Of a stretch of 10,608 nt of DNA, positions 1 to 6,922 are shown piece by piece; position 1 is the first letter of the stretch; the number at the start of each line of letters is the position of its first letter. This stretch comes from Cephalothrix spiralis (Eukaryota > Nemertea > Palaeonemertea > Archinemertea > Cephalotrichidae): positions 1 to 10,608 of the forward strand of contig JAUCNG010399144.1 of assembly GCA_032353305.1 (NCBI GenBank), written 5' to 3'. The translations under genes were made by a program, and so were the position numbers. The notes below the pieces were generated by a model. That model was not told the DNA's origin. It made no database searches and was given only the letters and a program-made list of their open reading frames with translations.

Positions 1-251
1 GCTTCGTTTATACAGCCTTTATGCGCCAAAATGCAACCTAGAAAACAAAAAGTCAATAATTAAAATTATTATCCATTATTGCTATTGGATCAGACAGGGT
101 CACGTGATTTGCAATAACAGGTAACATTTGATCGTTGTTGACGAATTTTAGACAACTGCGCAGTTTCTCGCGCATCTCTGTGCAATAACTGGTCACTTTT
201 GACCGTCATATTTGATTCCAAGATGGAGCCCAAAATTAAAATTAATTTTTT

Positions 252-378
252 GCTGCAGAAAGTCTCCTGAGGGCCACCTAAGAATCTTCCACGATTAAGG
301 AACATTGGACTATAATGTCAAATGATCCTTAATCGTGTAAGATCCTCAAGTGGTCCTGAGGTGGCTACTTTCTGCAGC
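252..378. repeat. 127-bp imperfect hairpin, possible small MITE
   Basis: Begins GCTGCAGAAAGT and ends with the inverted ACTTTCTGCAGC. Inside, CACGATTAAGGA at about 290 pairs with TCCTTAATCGTG at about 328-339, and CCTGAGGGCCACCT pairs imperfectly with a diverged copy on the right that begins AGGATCTTACACG when read in reverse. The loop is around 305-322. No target duplication was recognised. Confidence 0.7.
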
Positions 379-497
379 TACTATAAAATATATTATGTCA
401 CATATGGATCCAACAATTTTTCTTGATAATTTTTGCTAAAATATGCTGAATTTGATGTTAAAGATCGTAAAAACATTTTGCCTAATCTTAGATTAAG

Positions 498-720
498 TAC
501 CCAGATAGTGCAATTAGGTTGAGCCATTGTCCGATGCTTGTCTCGGGCCATATTGCTCAAACCGGGCCTTTTTATCATTAACGCGCCATCTAGCAGGAAA
601 GCTCCGTAGGACTAACGCCATTTTGTTTGCAGTCTTTACACTATACGCCCTCTTACGGGAAAGCTCCAAACTAATCTTAAAATCGGACATGAATTTAGTA
701 CTAGTTGCACTATCTGGGTA
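498..720. repeat. Inverted repeat with perfect 16-bp ends
   Basis: TACCCAGATAGTGCAA at 498-513 is repeated exactly in inverse at 705-720. The similarity continues imperfectly inward (ATGTCCGAT-like copies on both arms). Short open frames crossing this stretch on either strand have no recognisable protein features and are better explained by the repeat. Probably a decayed fold-back element. Confidence 0.6.
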
Positions 721-754
721 TTGTTTTCTATGGCCTAATCGTCACTAGAAGGGT

Positions 755-1056
755 TGACATTTCCACCAAATGTCAAGGCTCTGCCTCCGCTTGAGATTAA
801 AAATTCCGAAGTCTCAAGTCGGGTATTTGGGTAGAAAGGATGGCTTATAGCATATCAAAATGGAGGTAATGATGAGAGCAGTCGATTTACAATTTCAAAT
901 TTGGTGCAACCTAGTGGCTATCTAAGTGAATCGGAAACGATCGGATGTCTTCGGAAAGTGGCCGCTAGGTTGTGTACAAATTATACAATCGGATTTCTCT
1001 AAATACACAGCGGAGGCAGATAATAGCAACAAAATTATGAATTTGGTGGAAATTTC
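755..1056. repeat. Imperfect fold-back element (~300 bp)
   Basis: TGACATTTCCACCAAAT at the left end and ATTTGGTGGAAATTTCA at the right are inverted copies with one mismatch. CTGCCTCCGCT near 782 pairs with AGCGGAGGCAG near 1010, and GCAACCTAG near 905 pairs with CTAGGTTG near 965. The left end also forms a small perfect stem, TGACATTT-CCACC-AAATGTCA, at 755-775. Arms differ in length. No target duplication was seen and no coding frame is evident. Confidence 0.55.
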
Positions 1057-1346
1057 AAATTTGCTAATGAAGTTTAGGCATAGAAATATTTGATGGAATT
1101 GAATGCGTTTTTTTTGTAAGAAACTGTGGGTCTTTCTGCGGTTTCTGATACCATAATATTGGTTGTATGTAGATTAGAAGAGTATTTAAAAAAATCGTCA
1201 AGTTGGAACCTAAGAGGCAAAATTCGCTGTACCCGCTTCCTATGCCCTCTTGACATTACATTAATGTATGTTAAGTATAAACATGAAAAGTACACTGTAC
1301 ACTATACAGGCTATACAATAGACGTCCCGTGTATATACTGTACATG
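1057..1346. other. AT-rich stretch without a recognisable gene
   Basis: Open frames on both strands are short, lack known motifs, and the plus-strand one runs into the Tc1-type element, so none is called. The 29 bases at 1269-1297 resemble, in inverse, 2181-2210 on the other side of the Tc1-type element. CACTGTACACTATACAGG and CTGTACATGTACAG near 1292-1351 are local palindromic sequence next to the insertion site. Confidence 0.6.
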
Positions 1347-1348
1347 TA

Positions 1349-2177
1349 CAGTGGTGTGCAAATTCTTTAGACCACTGAGTTTTTCGCCCATTATAAGTAA
1401 ACGGAAGGGTAACGTTTAGGTATATCATGCCAAAAGTTAATAATAATATTGGATGTGTATGTTTTTAGGATATTTTAAGATTCTGAAGCCAAGGTGATTC
1501 TTAATTGTCAAAAAATTCAATTTTTTTTTAAATAAAAATCGGAAAAATAGCAGTTTTTTGTACATTAGGAGACTAAATTTTGCAGTTTACATTTGAATAT
1601 TTGACTGAATTTTTTTGCACATAAAATGAATGTCAACAAGATGATTAGAGGTTTAATTCAGAAAAACAATTCCCGCGGGCCCGGTGAAAAAAATATCAAT
1701 TAAGTCTATTTTTATTTTTATTTTGTAATATCTTAATTACCAGAAATAAAAGCTTTATTTTTTAGAATTTTTTTATTTGATGCATAAGCAAGCTTATTAA
1801 GATCAGCTGATCAAACCATCAAATATATATTTTCTAAAAAACGAAGCCTTTACTTCCGGTAATTAAGAAATGACCAAAATTACAAAAAATTTACTTTATT
1901 GTGCAAAAAAAATGTCAGTCAAATATTCAAATGTTAACTACAAAATTTAGTCTCCTAATGTACAAAAAAGTGCTATTTTTTCGATTTATTAAAACAATAA
2001 AAATTAAATTTTTTGACAATTAAAAATCACCAAGGCTTCAGGATCTTTTAATATATCCTAAAAATATACGCATCCCATATCATTATTAACTTTTTGCATG
2101 ATATAGCTAAACGTAATTATTCCGTTTACTTATAATAGGCTAAAAACTCAGTGGTCTAAAGAATTTGCACACCACTG
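1349..2177. mobile_element. Tc1/mariner-type foldback MITE (829 bp) with TA target duplication
   Basis: The ends are inverted copies beginning CAGTGGTGTGCAAATTC, flanked on both sides by TA (1347-1348 and 2178-2179), the hallmark of Tc1/mariner insertion. The inverted similarity continues through most of the element to a short loop at about 1783-1816 (arms meet at TTTGATG 1776-1782 and CATCAAA 1817-1823). The left arm has roughly 75 extra bases around 1625-1720, including a GC block CCCGCGGGCCCGG at 1672-1684. There is no transposase reading frame, so it is non-autonomous. The arms have diverged by point changes and small indels, suggesting an old insertion. Confidence 0.88.
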
Positions 2178-2179
2178 TA

Positions 2180-3002
2180 TAGTGGATTTTCACGTTTATA
2201 ATTTCAACATGGATTATTGTGTTTTCAGCCTAGCTATTACATTATAAAGGCCGATAAACTATTGAACGTCCCTCATATGTTATTTAGCTAAAGAGAGCAT
2301 TTTTATTTGGTTCTATTCAGAATTTATATATCACCATTTTTTCCTGTTTAACCACAATGGCACTGGTAAATGAATATACCAAAATATAGGTCAACACCTT
2401 AACACGTTAAAAACTTAAAGTCATGTTCGGCTGGGTTTTAATGCTTCTTATATTTTATTTTAAAATTCATTGATTGTAAAGTATATGATCTACTGTTGGC
2501 TATAGACATTTACGATTGCATACATGCCATCAACTTTTCTTGGGGGAAATTAACGGAATTTAACTGGTAAGATATTTTTGCTATTTCGACATTTTTGTCT
2601 TGCGAGTACAAAAACATAGTCTAATAAATATTATGTTAATTATTATGGAAATTTACTTTTGTTCATCAAACTTACAAAAGCCAAGAACTAGCCCTTATCA
2701 CCCAGTCTATGTCTGTTGATATTATGCCTAACAAAGTGGGACTGCAGTCAATTCAAACTTTTGGTTTAACTTTTGACTTAACTTCTGCATGGTTAACATT
2801 TAACTTTTAGTTTTAACTTTTGACTGCTAACTTTCGTACAAATCTTAATTTTGATTTCGACTCATCGGCACCAGTAAAGAATATCCTTGGACATAGACAA
2901 TTTAGGGTGTTTCATTAAGCATTTTCTCTCTCTCTCAAATATGATTTGCCCATGCGCCATAATTTTCCTATTGTAGAGTTTTCCCGCCAAAATTAAGGAG
3001 GT
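2180..3002. other. Gene-free AT-rich DNA with degenerate TTAACTTTTGAC-like repeats
   Basis: No open frame with protein-like features, no splice pattern and no RNA gene was recognised. At 2756-2836 variants of TTAACTTTTGAC recur in direct orientation (low complexity). A short CT run lies near 2926-2937. The minus-strand frame at 2862-3050 covers simple sequence and the edge of the fold-back element and is not considered real. Confidence 0.6.
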
Positions 3003-3028
3003 GCCGCCATTTTGTCTAAAATGGCGGC
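3003..3028. promoter_or_regulatory. Inverted pair of YY1-like sites (GCCGCCATTTT / AAAATGGCGGC)
   Basis: Two 11-base arms are perfect inverted copies with a 4-base loop, GTCT. Each arm matches the YY1-type motif AANATGGCGGC. The pair lies at the left edge of the large fold-back element, so it may be part of that element's terminus and not a host promoter. Binding is only inferred. Confidence 0.35.
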
Positions 3029-3072
3029 TATTATTTTGATCAAGTGACATTACTCATGTTTGACAAGGTAGT

Positions 3073-3205
3073 GGATATTACAACAGGAGAATCCTATGAA
3101 AATAACGATTGGTACATTTTTGGCTATTACAACAGGAGAATCCTGTTGTAATAGCCGAAAAAGTACCAATCGTTATTTTCATAGGATTCTCCTGTTGTAA
3201 TAGCC
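3073..3205. repeat. Near-perfect 133-bp palindrome
   Basis: The segment is symmetric about base 3139 (GGCTATTACAACAGGA, GAA, TCCTGTTGTAATAGCC), and the arms match to 3073 and 3205 with very few mismatches. It is made of inverted copies of the same 49-bp unit that continues as direct repeats to the right. It would form a strong cruciform or, if transcribed, a long hairpin. Confidence 0.93.
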
Positions 3206-3300
3206 GAAAAAGTATAAACCGCTATTTACACAGGATTCTCCTGTTGTAATAGCTGAAAAAGTACCAATCGTTATTTTAACCGCTCCTGTTGTAATAAGCA
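3139..3300. repeat. 49-bp tandem repeat array, four direct copies
   Basis: TCCTGTTGTAATA recurs at 3141, 3190, 3239 and 3284 (spacings 49, 49, 45), each copy followed by AGC(C/T)GAAAAAGTA-like sequence and, in most, CCAATCGTTATTTT. Two more copies lie inverted at 3076-3088 and 3125-3137, again 49 bases apart. The third unit is altered (ATAAACCGCTATTTACAC). The last is cut short at about 3296. Confidence 0.92.
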
Positions 3301-3976
3301 GAGCCGTTTGACAAAGCCTAATATAAATAAAACAGTGTGCGCCATTCGACTCCTTGACGTCGAAAACCCCTATTTACATCCAAATTTTATTTCCTATAAC
3401 CCAATTAGTCTCAAAATTGAAGGGACAAAGTGATTCAGCGGTGTCTCACAAAATGACCCAATTTTAGTTTGGGCACTTCTAACAGAGATAAAAAACAAAT
3501 ACTGGTATTTAAGAATTCCTTGGCCCCGAAAACCATTGGGCATGTCAAGGATCCATGTTCCTAACCCAATTAACCCGAGTTATGAGCGATCTAAAATTCA
3601 CAAATTTGGTATGCCCGTGTAGTGTACAAATTTGTGAATTTGAACGGACGGTAATTGAGTTAAGAATATGGAAACTTGACCTTTCCAATGGTTTTCGGGG
3701 CCAAGGAATTCAATTTTTTCTATCTCTATTATAAATGCCCAAACTAAAAACCCTTCAATTTTGAGACTTTCAGCCACTGAGGAAGACCAATAACAGTCGA
3801 AAATTTTGGCTACTGTTTTTAACTGATGTTTGTGTTTTTTCTTGCTGTGTCAGTGGCACTGGCATTTTGTCTATTCTCATTCTTATGATTAAGCTATGTC
3901 AAATATGAGTAATGGCACTTCATCAAAATAATAGCTACATTTTAGAATTTTTTTAGCAATCTTATTTTATTTGAAT

Positions 3977-4374
3977 GGGTTCATTCGAAAAGCGAAATGA
4001 CGAAATGCGAAATGCGAAATGGTCATTAAAATTCCCTAAAAATCATATTGAATTTATTTCTCTGGTATAACAAATAATTAAAAACGTATTATAATCCATT
4101 TCTTTGCATGTAAAAAATCTAAGAAAAAAACAATTTTACAAACTTGTATTCCGTATGAATTCTGTTTCAGAAAGACACGAAATAATTCTGCGAAATAGAA
4201 ATTTGTAAAATTGTTTTTATCTTTGCAGCTTTGAATGCAATGCCAGTAAATATAGATTATAATACATTTTTAATTATTTGTTATACCAGAGAAATAAATT
4301 TAATATGACTTTTGGGGAATTTTAATGACCATTTCGCATTTTGCATTTCGTCATTTCGCTTTTCGAATGAACCC
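3977..4374. mobile_element. Mutator-like (MULE) MITE, 398 bp, 9-bp target-site duplication
   Basis: The element starts GGGTTCATTCGAAAAGCG and ends with its inverted copy (..TTTCGAATGAACCC). Inverted similarity extends about 180 bases inward (for example TCTCTGGTATAACAAATAATT near 4060 pairs with the copy near 4276). It is flanked by identical TATTTGAAT at 3968-3976 and 4375-4383. A 9-bp duplication with long arms is typical of Mutator-like elements. It has no coding capacity. The right end stands 44 bases from the AG of the TRIM-NHL 3' splice site, so it probably lies in that gene's 5' UTR intron. A hAT origin (8-bp duplication) fits less well because the ninth base also matches. Confidence 0.85.
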
Positions 4375-4397
4375 TATTTGAATCATGCTATGATTTA

Positions 4398-4427
4398 TTT
4401 CTAAATGTTAGTATCCTTTTTCTTTAG
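4398..4427 (+). other. 3' splice site (branch point, polypyrimidine tract, AG) before the TRIM-NHL coding exon
   Basis: A pyrimidine-rich run (TATCCTTTTTCTTTAG) ends at 4427, and a possible branch-point sequence TTCTAAAT sits at 4398-4405, about 20 bases upstream. This predicts a 5' UTR intron whose last exon starts at 4428, only 13 bases before the ATG at 4441. The upstream exon and donor were not identified. Inferred from sequence pattern only. Confidence 0.6.
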
Positions 4428-4436
4428 ATTAAAATA

Positions 4437-4448
4437 CAAGATGGCGAA
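4437..4448 (+). promoter_or_regulatory. Start-codon context resembling TISU/YY1 (CAAGATGGCGAA)
   Basis: The start codon lies in CAAGATGGCGAA, which matches the TISU consensus SAASATGGCGGC at 10 of 12 positions, including the whole ATGGCG core. TISU elements give efficient initiation from very short 5' leaders and overlap YY1 binding sites. The match alone is not proof, since a purine at -3 and G at +4 are common around animal start codons. Confidence 0.35.
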
Positions 4449-6063
4449 TGCATCAACATTAGAACTTCTTCGATGCGAAATATGTTTGAACACATTTCGA
4501 AATCCAGTAACACTTCATTGCCAGCATTCTTTCTGCAAAGATCCTTGTTTGAGACAATGGTCCAACAACTGTCCAGAAGGAAGGTTTTCTTGCCCTACAT
4601 GTCGTAACGTGCAGGATCTACCACCAGGTGGTTTCGATGATATTCCATCAAACCCAACGATGAAGAAAATGGTAGAGCTTCAAAAGATAGAGTCAAAATG
4701 TCCAAAGTGTGATAATAAAGCTATCCTTGATAAGTGTGACCATTGTGATACACTTCTTTGTGCGAAATGCAAAGATGAACATGACCCAGCAACTTTCGTT
4801 GACATTAAAAAAGACCTAGCTGAAATAACCAATAAGATAACCCTTGGCGAAGAGTGCCTCCAAAGCTTGGACGAATCTACGAAAGGTTTTAAGGAGTCGA
4901 AGAAAAAATCATTTGAAACGATTTCCAAGTTTCAGACGCTTCTTAGACAGAAAGAGAAGAAACTGCAACAAGATGTTGAAAAGTTCTACAGAGAAGAATT
5001 AAGCGAAAAACAGAAAGTACAAACTGGATGCCAAAACATGGTCGAAAGGATGAGGAACTTGAAGATTAAGTCTGAAAACTCAATTGACTTTTGGGAAGAT
5101 GCAGCACCATCGGATGGGAAAACTCTCTCCAGTGAATTAAAGGAACTCAAAAAATGGGATCCTCCCTTAGTAGAAAATAGCCAGCTTTGCCTTAGAGCAA
5201 AATTAGATTTATTCGAAGTTTTTATCAATAAAAATGACATCAGTTTACCGCTTCAAGGGTATTGTTCTACCGCACCACGTCGTTTTTATGAAGAATTTCC
5301 AAATCTTCGACTGAAAGAAATTCCACTAGAAAATGCTGCACATTCTCTAGACTACTTTGATGGAAAATTAGTTGCTGCTATTGGTGACAATAATTCGATA
5401 GATGTAATTGAGAATGAAAAAGTATCAAAATCATTTACTTTTGATGATGATAAATTGAATGGTCCTCGTGGAATATGCGCGATGTCAAATAATACATTTG
5501 CTGTTGCTGATTCAGATAATCATCGAGTCATAAAATGTAAAGGAGGTGTTATGCTGAAAAAGTATGGATCGCCAGGAAAAGGGGAACTTGAATTTGATGG
5601 GGAGCATCGAATTACATTTTGCAAAACCAATTCCAGACTTTATGTGCCTGAAACGCACAATAAACGCGTCAAGATATTGGATTCAGACTTAAATTTTGTG
5701 AAACATTTTGGTCAAAGAATATTAACTGACCCATTTGGAATAGCAATATCTAATACTGACCAAGTCTTCATAACGGAAATTAATTCATGCAAACTACATG
5801 AATTCACGATAGAGGGCGATCATGTTCAGTCAGTGCAAGTGCAAGAAGAAATTGATAATGGAATTTTTGGAGTTGCAGTTGATGAATATGGTTACATTTT
5901 GGTTTGCGTAAATAAACCAAATGAATATATTCAAGTTTTCAACCCAGATTTGTCACCTCATGTGAAATTTGGCGAAGGTGTTCTGAAATGTCCTTCTGAT
6001 ATCTGTATTTTGCCAGATGGACGAGTTGCTGTAGCTGATGAAGAGAAAATAATCATATTCTAG
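4441..6063 (+). CDS. TRIM-NHL protein: RING finger, B-box, coiled coil, NHL propeller (540 aa)
   Basis: Probable RING-type E3 ubiquitin ligase of the TRIM-NHL class; family members act mostly in the cytoplasm and several bind RNA through the propeller. Seen in sequence: a RING at residues 12-54 (C12, C15, C27, H29, C32, C36, C51, C54); one zinc-binding B-box at 87-114 (C87, C90, C99, C102, C107, C110, H114), with spacing closer to B-box 1 than B-box 2; a Lys/Glu-rich coiled coil at about 125-215; and NHL-like repeats at about 300-540, clearest at 341-363 (GPRGI...VADSDNHRV) and 385-425, then 428-465, 474-500 and 514-540. There is no obvious filamin domain between coiled coil and propeller, so TRIM2, TRIM3 or TRIM71 orthology is unlikely. 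The ATG at 4441 is preferred (CAAGATGG context) because the in-frame ATG at 4405 lies before a strong 3' splice site and adds an unlikely MLVSFFF leader. The rest is one uninterrupted exon ending at TAG 6061. The RING has one extra residue between C32 and C36. Family assignment is secure; the exact orthologue and target are unknown. Confidence 0.93.
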   Translation: MANASTLELLRCEICLNTFRNPVTLHCQHSFCKDPCLRQWSNNCPEGRFSCPTCRNVQDLPPGGFDDIPSNPTMKKMVELQKIESKCPKCDNKAILDKCDHCDTLLCAKCKDEHDPATFVDIKKDLAEITNKITLGEECLQSLDESTKGFKESKKKSFETISKFQTLLRQKEKKLQQDVEKFYREELSEKQKVQTGCQNMVERMRNLKIKSENSIDFWEDAAPSDGKTLSSELKELKKWDPPLVENSQLCLRAKLDLFEVFINKNDISLPLQGYCSTAPRRFYEEFPNLRLKEIPLENAAHSLDYFDGKLVAAIGDNNSIDVIENEKVSKSFTFDDDKLNGPRGICAMSNNTFAVADSDNHRVIKCKGGVMLKKYGSPGKGELEFDGEHRITFCKTNSRLYVPETHNKRVKILDSDLNFVKHFGQRILTDPFGIAISNTDQVFITEINSCKLHEFTIEGDHVQSVQVQEEIDNGIFGVAVDEYGYILVCVNKPNEYIQVFNPDLSPHVKFGEGVLKCPSDICILPDGRVAVADEEKIIIF

Positions 6064-6100
6064 ATAATATAGAGAACTGTGCCTAAAATTTAAATGCATA

Positions 6101-6106
6101 ATTAAA
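6101..6106 (+). terminator. Candidate proximal polyadenylation signal ATTAAA of the TRIM-NHL gene
   Basis: ATTAAA is the commonest variant poly(A) hexamer and lies 38 bases past the stop codon. The surrounding DNA is AT-rich, so a chance match is quite possible. A second candidate lies further on at 6397. Confidence 0.3.
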
Positions 6107-6396
6107 TTCTAGCGGTCATAAGTAGGGCAATAATGAATGTTTTATATTCATAAAACTGTAAATTGAAATTGCTTGGCTTGTGAAATCACTATAGATTTAT
6201 TCACAATTACGATTCGGAATAGCAATAATACTGTAAGGGAGACCAGGGCAAAGCGAAACTCGGGGCAAACAGAAAGATATCGCTTGCACGCCACACGATG
6301 CCGGAATTTAATTGTGACAACATTGGTTAACTAACTAAATGGGTTGGCCATTATTTGTATGTTATAGTGATTTTGTGAAAAATATTTTATGTAAAT

Positions 6397-6402
6397 AATA
6401 AA
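6397..6402 (+). terminator. Candidate distal polyadenylation signal AATAAA
   Basis: Canonical AATAAA about 335 bases after the TRIM-NHL stop codon, which would give an ordinary 3' UTR length. It falls inside a region that may be transposon-derived (from about 6231), and AATAAA motifs are frequent in this AT-rich DNA. Confidence 0.3.
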
Positions 6403-6488
6403 ATTTATGAACAAACAAGTATAGTCTATGAGGCGGCATTAGGTTTTTTCTGTTACACGGTTGTTGATTGGTTGGTTTGTGGAAATGT

Positions 6489-6530
6489 CATTTCCGGTCA
6501 GGACAATTTCATTTCCGGTCAGGACAATTT
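6489..6530. repeat. 21-bp tandem duplication
   Basis: CATTTCCGGTCAGGACAATT plus one T is present twice in exact tandem (6489-6509, 6510-6530). A third, diverged start (CACTTCC) follows. Small local duplication with no visible function. Confidence 0.9.
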
Positions 6531-6823
6531 CACTTCCTCTTTCATTTTGACAGCATTTTAGTAGTTTCTTAGTAGAAAAATAAAAAACGTTTTTTCCGCC
6601 GCCCCAACTACAAGATCAAGGGATGTAATTTTGCAATTTTATTTGCAGAGTTAAAATTCAGGATGAGCGAATTGACCTGACCCACTTCTTGAATTTTCGT
6701 GACTATTGATGATTTGGAAATTTTCAGAACTTACGATTTAATTTAATAAACGGTAATTCCACTGCCAATCCTTGATTTATTTTATCATTCACTTCTATCA
6801 AAGAAGTTTGAAATCTCTTAACA

Positions 6824-6922
6824 TGGAGGCCCCTGGGCCGGGCCCCCACTCGCCGGTCCTTGTGCTTCGGGTGAAAAGGTGTTTAAGCTCCGGGCGCACG
6901 GCTGGCGCCATGAGTTCCAGGA
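6824..6922. other. Short GC-rich island in AT-rich DNA
   Basis: About 100 bases (GGAGGCCCCTGGGCCGGGCC... to ...GCGCCATGAGTTCC) are strongly GC-rich, while both flanks are AT-rich. The short plus-strand open frame crossing it has no recognisable motif. It may be a fragment of a repeat or of an old coding sequence; no assignment is possible. Confidence 0.5.

Larger units (their letters stand above)
3015..3946. mobile_element. Large fold-back element (~930 bp) with nested inverted repeats
   Basis: Outer arms of about 50 bases at 3015-3065 and 3897-3946 are inverted copies (TCTAAAATGG.GGCTATTATTTTGAT... against ...ATCAAAATAATAGCTACATTTTAGA). Inside, perfect or near-perfect inverted segments follow in order: AGTCTCAAAATTGAAGGG at 3407-3424 with 3751-3768; TTTTAGTTTGGGCA at 3463-3476 with 3736-3749; a perfect 27-bp pair at 3513-3539 and 3685-3711; and TTCACAAATTTG near 3597-3608 with 3627-3638 at the tip. 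The left arm is longer because it holds the 49-bp repeat array. No target-site duplication was recognised, so the exact ends and the class are uncertain. No protein is encoded. Confidence 0.7.

Noticed and set aside
110-206. Two similar 25-base segments (GCAATAAC.GGT.AC.TTTGA.CGT) 72 bases apart
   Set aside because: Only about 21 of 25 bases match and there are no further copies; too weak to call a repeat.
90-305. 71-codon minus-strand open frame
   Set aside because: Overlaps the hairpin at 252-378 and shows no domain or splice pattern.
527-748. 73-codon plus-strand open frame with a hydrophobic segment
   Set aside because: Lies almost entirely in an inverted-repeat element and lacks any motif; likely chance.
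1126-1419. 97-codon plus-strand open frame
   Set aside because: Crosses the boundary of the Tc1-type MITE at 1349, so the frame cannot be an old gene; no protein features.
3076-3300. CRISPR-like regularly spaced repeats
   Set aside because: The 49-base spacing reflects tandem units whose intervening sequence is itself repeated, in an animal genome; not a CRISPR array.
3976-3990. GGGTTCATTCG resembling a tRNA T-loop B box
   Set aside because: It is the terminus of the MULE-type MITE; there is no A box or cloverleaf around it.
4405-4440. In-frame upstream ATG adding 12 residues to the TRIM-NHL protein
   Set aside because: It precedes a strong 3' splice site (AG at 4427), encodes a hydrophobic FFF leader unlike TRIM N-termini, and the ATG at 4441 has the better context.
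4680-5240. Two minus-strand open frames antisense to the TRIM-NHL gene
   Set aside because: Shadows of the strong plus-strand coding sequence.
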